DNA of 7,982 nucleotides from Methyloprofundus sp. (GTDB lineage Bacteria > Pseudomonadota > Gammaproteobacteria > Methylococcales > Methylomonadaceae), in assembly GCA_030636485.1 (NCBI GenBank), contig DAOVWV010000058.1, positions 1-7,982 on the forward strand. The letters are read 5' to 3'. The notes under the pieces are model-generated. The model did not search any database. It was not told the DNA's origin and worked only from the letters and a program-made list of their open reading frames with translations. Below, in pieces: positions 1 through 6,096 of this stretch. A program made the position numbers and the translations under genes. Positions within the stretch are counted from its first letter, which is position 1; every line of letters begins with the position of its first letter.

Positions 1-282
1 CCGTTTGATTTATTGATTTGTGATCCCCCGACCCTGCAAAAAGGCAGTGTTGATATTGCGCGGGATTACCCCAAAATATTACGTCGCCTGGATCAATTTA
101 TGGCTCCCGGGGCGACACTGTTATTATGCCTGAATGCCCCTGACTTGAAGCGTCAGTTTTTAATTGAACATATGGCCGAATTAGCGCCAGAATACACGCT
201 TGTCGATGAACTAAAACCACCTGAAGTCTATGCAGAAGCCGAGGATAAAGGGCTCAAGGTTTTGTGTTTTAAAATGGGTTAA
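1..282 (+). CDS. Class I SAM-dependent methyltransferase, RlmI-like (3' end only)
   Basis: Partial gene; the frame is open from the first base and only the last 93 residues are present. The fragment begins with a hydrophobic strand leading into CDPPT (residues 7-11), the motif IV (D/N)PP signature of class I methyltransferases that modify nucleic-acid bases. It is followed by a helix with DYPKILRR and a strand after 'PGATLLLCLN', the usual β5 region of the Rossmann fold. This arrangement resembles the C-terminal catalytic half of the RlmI/YccW-like family (23S rRNA m5C methyltransferase and relatives). The motif is DPPT rather than the DPPK/DPPS that I recall for RlmI and close relatives, so the exact target base is uncertain. 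It probably acts in the cytoplasm on rRNA. The N-terminal part (PUA-like domain and SAM-binding motif I) lies outside the window. The gene converges with the ferredoxin-like gene, 10 bases away. Confidence 0.8.
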   Translation, partial: PFDLLICDPPTLQKGSVDIARDYPKILRRLDQFMAPGATLLLCLNAPDLKRQFLIEHMAELAPEYTLVDELKPPEVYAEAEDKGLKVLCFKMG

Positions 283-292
283 ATAAGCCGTT

Positions 293-484
293 CTAACCGC
301 GACTCTCTAATAATTCCACGATTAAAATATCACATGACCCACAGCCGGTATTTGCACCCGTGGCAGATGATATTTTGTCCAGATTATCCGCCCCCTTTTC
401 AATCAGTTCCTCAATTTTTTCTTTTGTCGTTCCTGTACAGGTACAAATAACAGTATCTTGTTTATCCGGGGTATTATCAGGCAT
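293..484 (-). CDS. BFD-like [2Fe-2S]-binding protein
   Basis: A 63-residue protein with the four cysteines of the BFD-like [2Fe-2S] fold: C14-x-C16 at the end of the first strand and C48-x2-C51 after two helices, with 31 residues between the pairs. The sequence around the first pair (ICTCTG) and second pair (GANTGCGSC) looks more like the BFD domain of NirB/NasB nitrite reductases than bacterioferritin-associated ferredoxin itself. The protein is essentially only the domain plus a short polar N-terminal tail. It probably carries one [2Fe-2S] cluster in the cytosol and transfers electrons or senses iron or redox state; the partner is unknown, and no bacterioferritin gene is visible here. The ATG at 484 is the first start giving the complete domain; its Shine-Dalgarno is weak (AAGT about 4 bases upstream). 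It stands alone, tail-to-tail with the methyltransferase and divergent from the chaperone operon. Confidence 0.85.
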   Translation of the reverse strand: MPDNTPDKQDTVICTCTGTTKEKIEELIEKGADNLDKISSATGANTGCGSCDILIVELLESRG

Positions 485-515
485 AGGTACTTTTTGTGTT
501 GATTGGCTGGTGTGC

Positions 516-544
516 AGTATATATTGCCTGATGACAGATTAAAA
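516..544 (-). promoter_or_regulatory. Candidate sigma-70 promoter of the BFD-like gene
   Basis: Read on the minus strand, TATACT (516-521; 5 of 6 matches to the -10 consensus) lies 17 bases from TTTTAA (539-544; a poor -35 with 3 of 6 matches). Transcription would start near 509 and give a leader of about 25 bases. The -10 and the distance are good but the -35 is weak, so this is only a candidate. Confidence 0.3.
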
Positions 545-557
545 CACTTAATCGTTA

Positions 558-575
558 ATCCCCTTTAACGGGGAT
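558..575. repeat. Perfect 6-bp inverted repeat (ATCCCC / GGGGAT)
   Basis: ATCCCC at 558-563 and GGGGAT at 570-575 are perfect inverted complements around a 6-base centre (TTTAAC). No T-run follows on either strand, so it does not look like a terminator. It lies just upstream of the candidate promoter of the ferredoxin gene and immediately before a TATAAT at 585-590, a position where a DNA-bound regulator could act. Whether it is an operator is inference. Confidence 0.35.
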
Positions 576-772
576 ACATAGCCGTATAATGATCGACTAG
601 CAGAATACACGCTTATTTAAGAGCCGTTATATGCAAGATGTCACAACTCTGGAATATGACTAAGCGGAAAAAACTAAATGTTCTATAATTACTGATATCA
701 ACTTTACTAATGGTTTTATTATGCCCAGGTACATAGCGCATTATGCTTGTTATCTTGCGACGCTATACACGC

Positions 773-802
773 TGGAAAGCAAGCCTAATAACATAATATA
801 AT
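773..802 (+). promoter_or_regulatory. Candidate sigma-70 promoter of the chaperone operon
   Basis: TGGAAA (773-778; 4 of 6 matches to TTGACA) and an exact TATAAT (797-802) are separated by 18 bases. Transcription would start near 809, leaving a leader of about 19 bases before the ATG at 828. The preceding bases CTGGAAA (772-778) also resemble the heat-shock sigma-32 -35 element CTTGAAA, but no CCCCAT-type -10 follows at the right distance, so I favour a housekeeping promoter. It is the nearest good match upstream of the operon. Confidence 0.5.
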
Positions 803-827
803 TTTACATAAACTATCGCCCCTTCAA

Positions 828-3329
828 ATGAAGAAACACAAACCGACTGCGAGTGTATCAGTACATGACCTCGAAGAGCAGGCACTGTCTCAATTAACAG
901 CGACTAAATATAAAGAAGCCATTAAGCTCTATAAGGAATTATTACAGACAGCTGATAATGAGCAATGGCATCAAAAGCTGGCTTACTGCTATATACAAAG
1001 AGCTAAAGATTTTGCTGCAAAGGGAATGTATAAAGAGGCTTTGGTATTATGGGAAAACCATGTTCAACATGCTCAGCCTCCCTATGATGCTTATGATCAA
1101 TATATCATATGGTTATTTGAAACCAATAACCTACCCAGTATCAAGGCAAGCTTAAGCCAGCTATCAGCCCAGCAACTGGATAAGCAGTACCCTGAGTTAG
1201 CCGCTGTATTAGGCTTATTAATGCTGGGAAAATATTCTGAGTTTCAGCAGGACTTGCCACAGGACTCCAGTGTTATCGCGCATTTTAATATCGTGCAAAC
1301 GGCATTACAGGCCTATCAGAACAACCAAACCGATAAGCTTAGGGAAACCTTAAAGAAATTGCCTTATCGCTCGGCCTTTCGGGATCTTCGTACTTTGCTG
1401 AATGCGAGTTTAGTCATGTCTGATTCGCTCATAAAGGCTCAGGCACTTTTAGTAAAAATCCCAGTTAACTCGCCCTATTACCAGGCTGCCAGAGTCATGC
1501 TTGCCTGCACCAGAGAGGGGGCGGAACTTGCTGAAGCACTACGCCTGCTCGATTATCAACAACGCAGTATCGTTGCTGAAATAAAAGGGTTCAATAAAAA
1601 GCAGCAGGACTTTATTCAGCACTATAGCCGCCTGCATGATAATTTATCTGACAAGGTGCAATTTAATTTAGCTACGCAATACAAGTCACTGATAGGAACT
1701 GAAGTTGCACGGCAATTCTGTCAAACAACATTGACACATTATCCAGCTGGAAACAAAGCGTTTAACAAACATTTTGGCGAAGCGAGTGAATTTGAAGAAA
1801 ACCGGATTAACGCATTAAACTGTGAGCGTGAGGAAAACCTTTATGATGCTGAGTATTATTGGCGTGGCTGCCTTGGTCATTTAAACAAGGGCGACCCGGT
1901 TGATAATTTAAAAGCGGCTTTGATATTACGCCGCATAGCTACCTGGGAGCCTGAAGCAGAAGACCGTATTAATGTTTTGATTGAAAGTCTGGACTATGAT
2001 GCAAATGATCATGAGAGCTACCTGGCCATTACTCAGCACTTTAGTCAGAAACCAGAAAACGCCAAAGCATATAAACTCTGGCTAACAAAAACATTGGATC
2101 AGTTTCCACAAGATATTGAAGCTTTAACTTTCGCAGTTAAAGCAGCAACGGCCAATAAAACCTTTAAAAAAGCCTGCCAATATGCCGATAAAATATTAAA
2201 AACCGACCCACTCAACACCTTTGCAAAACAGACGCTATTTTCCAGCCATATGGCGCATGCACAACAACTGATGCGCGATAAAAGCTATCATTTAGTCGAA
2301 AAAGAAATAAAACATGCTGAAAAAATTAACCTTATCAAGGCTAATCAAAAACAGTTGCAGTTAATGCGCGCATTACTCTTTTTTGCCAATGAAGATAAAC
2401 AGCAAGGACTGCAAAGCATCACTCAAGAGCTGGATGCCTTACATACGAATCCGGTTAGCCGGCATTTTCATGCGACGATGGAAGCATTGCTTAATGGCCT
2501 GCCCGTCACCACTATTTTACGCGAACTAGCCCCCGCAAAAGATTACCTGCTCTCTGAAAATGAGCTCCGGGCGTTTATCCAGCAACTCACACCATACACC
2601 ACCAATGATGAAGAGCAGGCGTTTTTACACAAGGCACTGGAGAAAGTCAAAGCACCGTTAAAAAAGTCCCTGTCCGAACAGGGTTACCCAGAGGAGCTGC
2701 TATTAAATTTTTGTAAAGTACTGGATAGCATTCAGCATTTTGAATTATTACGTCATATTGCGAAACCCGCCCTAATAAAATGGAAAAACCCAATCTGGAC
2801 TTATTACCAGATCTATGCCAACAATAATGCTGAGGCTGCGAATTGTTCGGCCGATGAGGTTCGGCGCTTAAAGCTAGCTCATAAGGTTGCCGTAGAAAAT
2901 AAGGATCACCCGACAATAATACTATTTGAGAAGTTACTGGATAGCTATTTTGATGCAAACCCGCAGCAAGGCTTAAGCTTTCTTGATGATTTGTTTGCCG
3001 GTTTTGTGGACGAAGATGACGAAGACCATGACCCAATGGAAGAACTTTTTGGGCATCTTGAGCAAGGTGTGATGATTAAGCTCAATGAGAAAGCGGAGTC
3101 CATCATGAAAAAGACCACACCAGACAGGCTTATTCAGGGCTTAATGAAAAATCAGGGCAATCAGGAAGCCGTCCTCATGGCCATGATGCAAAGCCCTGAC
3201 ATCTTATCCGCGCTGATGCTATTAAAAGCGGCCGATGAATTGAAAATTGATATTGAAGTCGACCTGAATGATGTGATTAATACTTTTGGTATCCTGACAG
3301 ACGACAAGCCATTTCCCTTCCCTTTTTAA
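828..3329 (+). CDS. Large TPR (tetratricopeptide-like) helical-repeat protein, chaperone-operon gene 1
   Basis: An 833-residue protein with no signal peptide or membrane segment, so probably cytosolic. TPR-like helix pairs are clearest at about residues 14-90 (for example a helix ending in YKEAIKLYKELL, and AAKGMYKEALVLWENHV) and again at about 385-480. The rest is also rich in amphipathic helices and may be degenerate repeats. Near the C-terminus is an acidic cluster (728-739, FVDEDDEDHDPMEE) followed by a Met-rich helical segment, and the chain ends in FPFPF. The ATG at 828 is chosen because the first repeat begins about 14 residues later and the promoter sits just upstream; there is no Shine-Dalgarno, and the preceding bases are pyrimidine-rich. 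The stop is 14 bases before the J-domain gene. By context it may be a scaffold, client adaptor or client-recognition subunit for the downstream Hsp70. I do not recognise a named family beyond TPR. Confidence 0.9.
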   Translation: MKKHKPTASVSVHDLEEQALSQLTATKYKEAIKLYKELLQTADNEQWHQKLAYCYIQRAKDFAAKGMYKEALVLWENHVQHAQPPYDAYDQYIIWLFETNNLPSIKASLSQLSAQQLDKQYPELAAVLGLLMLGKYSEFQQDLPQDSSVIAHFNIVQTALQAYQNNQTDKLRETLKKLPYRSAFRDLRTLLNASLVMSDSLIKAQALLVKIPVNSPYYQAARVMLACTREGAELAEALRLLDYQQRSIVAEIKGFNKKQQDFIQHYSRLHDNLSDKVQFNLATQYKSLIGTEVARQFCQTTLTHYPAGNKAFNKHFGEASEFEENRINALNCEREENLYDAEYYWRGCLGHLNKGDPVDNLKAALILRRIATWEPEAEDRINVLIESLDYDANDHESYLAITQHFSQKPENAKAYKLWLTKTLDQFPQDIEALTFAVKAATANKTFKKACQYADKILKTDPLNTFAKQTLFSSHMAHAQQLMRDKSYHLVEKEIKHAEKINLIKANQKQLQLMRALLFFANEDKQQGLQSITQELDALHTNPVSRHFHATMEALLNGLPVTTILRELAPAKDYLLSENELRAFIQQLTPYTTNDEEQAFLHKALEKVKAPLKKSLSEQGYPEELLLNFCKVLDSIQHFELLRHIAKPALIKWKNPIWTYYQIYANNNAEAANCSADEVRRLKLAHKVAVENKDHPTIILFEKLLDSYFDANPQQGLSFLDDLFAGFVDEDDEDHDPMEELFGHLEQGVMIKLNEKAESIMKKTTPDRLIQGLMKNQGNQEAVLMAMMQSPDILSALMLLKAADELKIDIEVDLNDVINTFGILTDDKPFPFPF

Positions 3330-3343
3330 ACGGTTAACCTATT

Positions 3344-3682
3344 ATGCAAACACCTTATGAAATATTAGGCGTAGTCAATGATGCCAGTGATAATGACATT
3401 AAACAGGCTTATTTACAGCAGGTTAAAAACAACCCTCCAGACCGTAATCAGGATCAATTTCAACGCATACATGATGCTTATAGCGCAATAAAAGATCATA
3501 AAAGCAGAGTAAGCCATGACTTATTTACTCTGCCGGCTGCCAATTTTAATACCGTGCTTGAGCAGGTCATGCACACCGGACAAAGCATAACACTGGATGC
3601 CGAATCTTTTAACAAAATATTAAGCGTCAGTATTGATGAAACGAACCTTTTAAATTCATTTGCCAGGCCTGAGAAATCATGA
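3344..3682 (+). CDS. Mini J-domain (DnaJ-like) co-chaperone with PPD in place of HPD
   Basis: A 112-residue protein whose first ~60 residues are a J domain: helix I (PYEILGV, 4-10), helix II (DIKQAYLQQVKN, 18-29), the loop NPPDRN (30-35) and helix III (FQRIHDAYSAIKD, 39-51). In canonical J proteins the loop is HPD, whose histidine is required to stimulate Hsp70 ATPase. Here Pro31-Pro32-Asp33 replaces it: His is lost, while Asp and the following Arg-Asn are kept. The remaining ~50 residues (62-112) match nothing I recognise. There is no G/F region, no DnaJ zinc-finger repeats and no C-terminal peptide-binding domain, so this is a minimal class C-like J protein. It likely docks on the Hsp70 encoded two genes downstream, perhaps with altered activation. 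Its end overlaps the grpE-like start by 4 bases (ATGA), which implies coupled translation. No clear Shine-Dalgarno precedes the ATG. Confidence 0.85.
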   Translation: MQTPYEILGVVNDASDNDIKQAYLQQVKNNPPDRNQDQFQRIHDAYSAIKDHKSRVSHDLFTLPAANFNTVLEQVMHTGQSITLDAESFNKILSVSIDETNLLNSFARPEKS

Positions 3683-4338
3683 CGACAGACATACAAAAAA
3701 CTGCATTACTCGAAGATTTCCAGAAGTACCTGCAACAAGATCAGCTGAAGCTACTGACGGCAGATGAGCAGCCTGACATGAATACTTTACTGGCAGAGTT
3801 AACGGCATTAAAAACAGAAGTAAAAGCACAGTCCAGACAATTCAAAAATACGCTGGATACGCTTAGCTCCGCACTTGACATGGCTCAGGATCATAATAAA
3901 ATGCTCGCCACCGAACTGCTAGGACAGGCAGAGAAGCAAGAACAACAACACGCTGAATTTATGCGTTTGATGTTACTGGAAATGGTGGACCTTTATGACC
4001 GATTGGCAAATGGAGCAACTGTTCTACAGAATTATCAACCCATTAATGCCTTGTTTAATCATTCCAAGAAAAAAGATGTGCGTTTTATCGAACGCTTTAA
4101 AGAAGGCCAGCTAATGACCATCAAACGGTTCGAGCAATTATTACACAGCCATCAGGTAAGGGAAATAGAGTGTGTCGGTGAATTACTCGACCCTCTGACC
4201 ATGACGGCTATTGAAACAGACGATAACCCTAAATACCTAAATGGCATTGTACTGGAAGAATTACGTAAAGGCTTTTTATATCAAGATCAGGTTCTACGAT
4301 TGGCAGAAGTAAAAGTAAATAAAACCAAGGCAGGATAA
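3679..4338 (+). CDS. GrpE-like nucleotide exchange factor (accessory paralogue)
   Basis: A 219-residue protein with the GrpE layout. A long polar coiled-coil helix covers about residues 35-100; then LLEMVDLYDRL (99-109) matches the GrpE 'LLPVIDSLDRAL' segment. After a helical stretch (133-158) come GELLDPLTMTAIET (167-180), equivalent to the GrpE 'PLDPNVHQAI' region, and a C-terminal β-domain (181-215) containing 'GIVLEELRKGF' and 'VLRLAEVKV', equivalent to the KGY and RAAMVTV strands. GrpE homodimers release ADP from Hsp70, and this one presumably serves the adjacent Hsp70 rather than, or as well as, housekeeping DnaK. It is divergent from housekeeping GrpE and slightly longer than the ~197-residue E. 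coli protein. The start overlaps the J gene stop (ATGA), and the stop lies 6 bases before the Hsp70 ATG. Confidence 0.88.
   Translation: MTTDIQKTALLEDFQKYLQQDQLKLLTADEQPDMNTLLAELTALKTEVKAQSRQFKNTLDTLSSALDMAQDHNKMLATELLGQAEKQEQQHAEFMRLMLLEMVDLYDRLANGATVLQNYQPINALFNHSKKKDVRFIERFKEGQLMTIKRFEQLLHSHQVREIECVGELLDPLTMTAIETDDNPKYLNGIVLEELRKGFLYQDQVLRLAEVKVNKTKAG
4332..4335 (+). promoter_or_regulatory. Ribosome binding site of the Hsp70 gene
   Basis: AGGA lies 9 bases before the ATG at 4345, inside the last codons of the grpE-like gene. It is the clearest Shine-Dalgarno in the operon and fixes the Hsp70 start, which is also confirmed by the ATPase motif beginning nine residues later. Confidence 0.65.
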
Positions 4339-4344
4339 AGTATT

Positions 4345-6096
4345 ATGAATGAAATTATTATTGGTATTGACTTAGGGACGACTAACTCAGAAGTCTCCAT
4401 AATCGAAAATGGCAAAGTCACTGTCATTGGCGATGGTGATAATAAAATGCTGCCATCATTTGTCGGCCTGAATGATGACGGCCATATTATTGTCGGTGAA
4501 ACGGCTCGAAACCAATACCTGGTCTACCCTGAAAGAACCATCAAATCAATCAAACGCATCATGGGGCAGGATATTCAGGTGACATTGGCTGATTTGCCTT
4601 ATTCACCGCAAGAAATTTCCGCCATTATTCTAAAGCGTTTAAAAGCCATTGCCGAAGACTATCTCGGCCTAGCCGTGAGTAAAGCGGTGATTACCGTACC
4701 CGCTTATTTTTCTGATGCACAGCGGCAGGCAACACGTGAGGCAGGGGAAATTGCTGGCTTAGAAGTGATGCGCATGATTAATGAGCCTACCGCAGCAGCG
4801 TTGGCTTATGATACTCAAGGAGAAGAGGCTAGGCGTATTCTGGTTTATGATTTGGGAGGTGGAACCTTTGATGTATCGGTGGTTAATATTGAGTCCAGCG
4901 TCGTTGAAGTATTATCCAGTCATGGCGACAATCAACTAGGGGGCGATGATTTTGATCAACAAATTATCGACTATCTGGTTGAACATATTAAGAATACCCA
5001 CGAAGTCGACATACGGGAGCATAGTAGAGCGATGGCACGCATTAGCCGTGCCGCAGAAAGTGCAAAATTTGTATTATCCGAGCAACCCTATGTACAGATT
5101 GATGAAGAATATTTGCTTGAGCATGATGGCGCTCCGATTCACCTGTCGCTAGAACTGTCACGAATGGTATACGAGGAGTTGATTGAAGATTATATCAATG
5201 CGACGCTTGATGCCGTGCATATTGCCTTAAAAGGCGCAAAGATGAGCAGTTCAGACATTGATGAAGTGATACTGGTGGGTGGTTCCACGCGCACACCCTG
5301 TATTCGTGAGCGCTTATTGAACGAATTTGGCATAGAGCCACACAGTGAAGTCGATGCTGATCTCTGTGTCGCCATGGGAGCCGCTATCCAGGGTGCAATG
5401 ATTGCAGGGCAACAGGTAGATACGGTATTAGTGGATGTGACCCCATATACTTATGGAACCAGTGCCATGGGCTTTTTAGACGGTTTGGAGTACCCCTTTC
5501 TCTTTGTCCCCATTATTCATAAAAACAGCGTATTACCCAACCGTAAGACCGAAGCTTTCACAACCTATCATGATGGTCAGGAGGCAGTTGATATCACCAT
5601 CTATCAAGGTGAAGACCCCGATGCCTTGAATAATATCAAGATTGGTGAATTTCGGGTTGAAGGTTTGCGTGATGTGCCAGCCGGCAATATTATTACCCTG
5701 ACTCTGGGTCTGGATCTAAATGGTATTTTGCAGGTCTCAGCGCAGGAAAAAGAAACTGGGCTGGAGAAAAACATTACCATTAAAAATGCCTTGTCCCAGT
5801 TCGAAAGCGGTGCACTGGAAACAGCTAAACAGCGTATTAATTCTTTATTCGGACAAATAGAGCCTGGTATTATTGAACAAGAGTTTATTGTGGAACCGCT
5901 GGCACCGGAAATCATAGCCGCTCAGAAATTAATATCCAAAGCAGAAGCATTGTTTGATAAGGTCTCTAGCGAAGATAAGGAAGATATGGTGGATTTAATT
6001 GAAGTTCTGACACATTACATAGAGACGAAAGACATTGCCGAACTGGAAAAACCTACCGCAGAATTAAACGATATTATTTATTATCTGGAGTCTTAA
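4345..6096 (+). CDS. Accessory Hsp70 (DnaK/HscC-like molecular chaperone)
   Basis: A 583-residue Hsp70 with all ATPase signatures: DLGTTNS (9-15), catalytic Lys70, VPAYF (118-122), NEPTAAALAY (146-155), DLGGGTFD (169-176) and ILVGGSTR (309-316). Counterparts of DnaK Glu171, Asp194, Thr199 and Asp201 are E147, D169, T174 and D176. The linker VLVD (361-364) leads into a β substrate-binding domain (~365-480) with FVPIIHKNSVLP and YQGEDPDALNN, resembling HscC. The helical lid is short (~481-583), and the disordered tail ending in EEVKDKK in DnaK is absent; DnaK has 638 residues, HscC about 556. Between Lys70 and E147 it is 24 residues shorter than E. coli DnaK and reads like Bacillus DnaK. It probably folds, remodels or inhibits a specific client with the J-like and GrpE-like proteins encoded just upstream. 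Its stop overlaps the next gene by one base (TAATG). Confidence 0.95.
   Translation: MNEIIIGIDLGTTNSEVSIIENGKVTVIGDGDNKMLPSFVGLNDDGHIIVGETARNQYLVYPERTIKSIKRIMGQDIQVTLADLPYSPQEISAIILKRLKAIAEDYLGLAVSKAVITVPAYFSDAQRQATREAGEIAGLEVMRMINEPTAAALAYDTQGEEARRILVYDLGGGTFDVSVVNIESSVVEVLSSHGDNQLGGDDFDQQIIDYLVEHIKNTHEVDIREHSRAMARISRAAESAKFVLSEQPYVQIDEEYLLEHDGAPIHLSLELSRMVYEELIEDYINATLDAVHIALKGAKMSSSDIDEVILVGGSTRTPCIRERLLNEFGIEPHSEVDADLCVAMGAAIQGAMIAGQQVDTVLVDVTPYTYGTSAMGFLDGLEYPFLFVPIIHKNSVLPNRKTEAFTTYHDGQEAVDITIYQGEDPDALNNIKIGEFRVEGLRDVPAGNIITLTLGLDLNGILQVSAQEKETGLEKNITIKNALSQFESGALETAKQRINSLFGQIEPGIIEQEFIVEPLAPEIIAAQKLISKAEALFDKVSSEDKEDMVDLIEVLTHYIETKDIAELEKPTAELNDIIYYLES
6087..6090 (+). promoter_or_regulatory. 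Ribosome binding site of the zinc-ribbon gene
   Basis: GGAG sits 5 bases before the ATG at 6096, within the final Hsp70 codons. Together with the TAATG stop/start overlap it supports translational coupling and this start. Confidence 0.6.

Larger units (their letters stand above)
485..827. other. Divergent intergenic region, 343 bases without a gene
   Basis: This AT-rich gap separates the minus-strand ferredoxin gene from the plus-strand chaperone operon and must hold the promoters of both. I see no tRNA-like or rRNA-like sequence and no credible protein gene; the only plus-strand reading frame worth naming is 10 codons (631-663). It contains three exact TATAAT hexamers on the plus strand (585-590, 684-689, 797-802), a short perfect hairpin (558-575) and a longer imperfect dyad (741-796). 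The third TATAAT is the best placed for the operon. A small RNA starting near 597 from the first TATAAT cannot be excluded, but no terminator supports it. Confidence 0.6.

Noticed and set aside
282..293. Shared terminator between the convergent methyltransferase and ferredoxin genes
   Set aside because: Only 10 bases lie between the stops, and no hairpin with a T-run is visible there or just beyond on either strand.
360..542. Plus-strand reading frame opposite the ferredoxin gene
   Set aside because: It is antisense to a gene with four correctly spaced cluster cysteines and gives a composition unlike any protein family I know.
188..614. Exact 14-base repeat CAGAATACACGCTT at 188-201 and 601-614
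   Set aside because: One copy lies inside the methyltransferase gene and the other in the gap; no flanking similarity extends it, and one such match in 8 kb has a roughly one-in-ten chance of arising randomly.
631..663. Ten-codon reading frame in the intergenic gap as a leader peptide
   Set aside because: No convincing Shine-Dalgarno, no attenuator-like hairpins following it, and nearly 170 bases from the next gene.
772..827. Heat-shock (sigma-32) promoter for the chaperone operon
   Set aside because: CTGGAAA (772-778) resembles the -35 CTTGAAA and CCCC occurs at 819-822, but the two are about 40 bases apart (13-16 expected) and no CCCCAT-type -10 lies between.
2647..3036. Minus-strand reading frame of 129 codons within the TPR gene
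   Set aside because: It overlaps a long, well-supported coding frame and has no recognisable domain or upstream signals.
3344..3682. J-like gene as a decaying pseudogene because of the lost His
   Set aside because: The frame is intact, the J-domain helices are preserved, and the stop is coupled to the next gene by ATGA, which argues for a maintained function.
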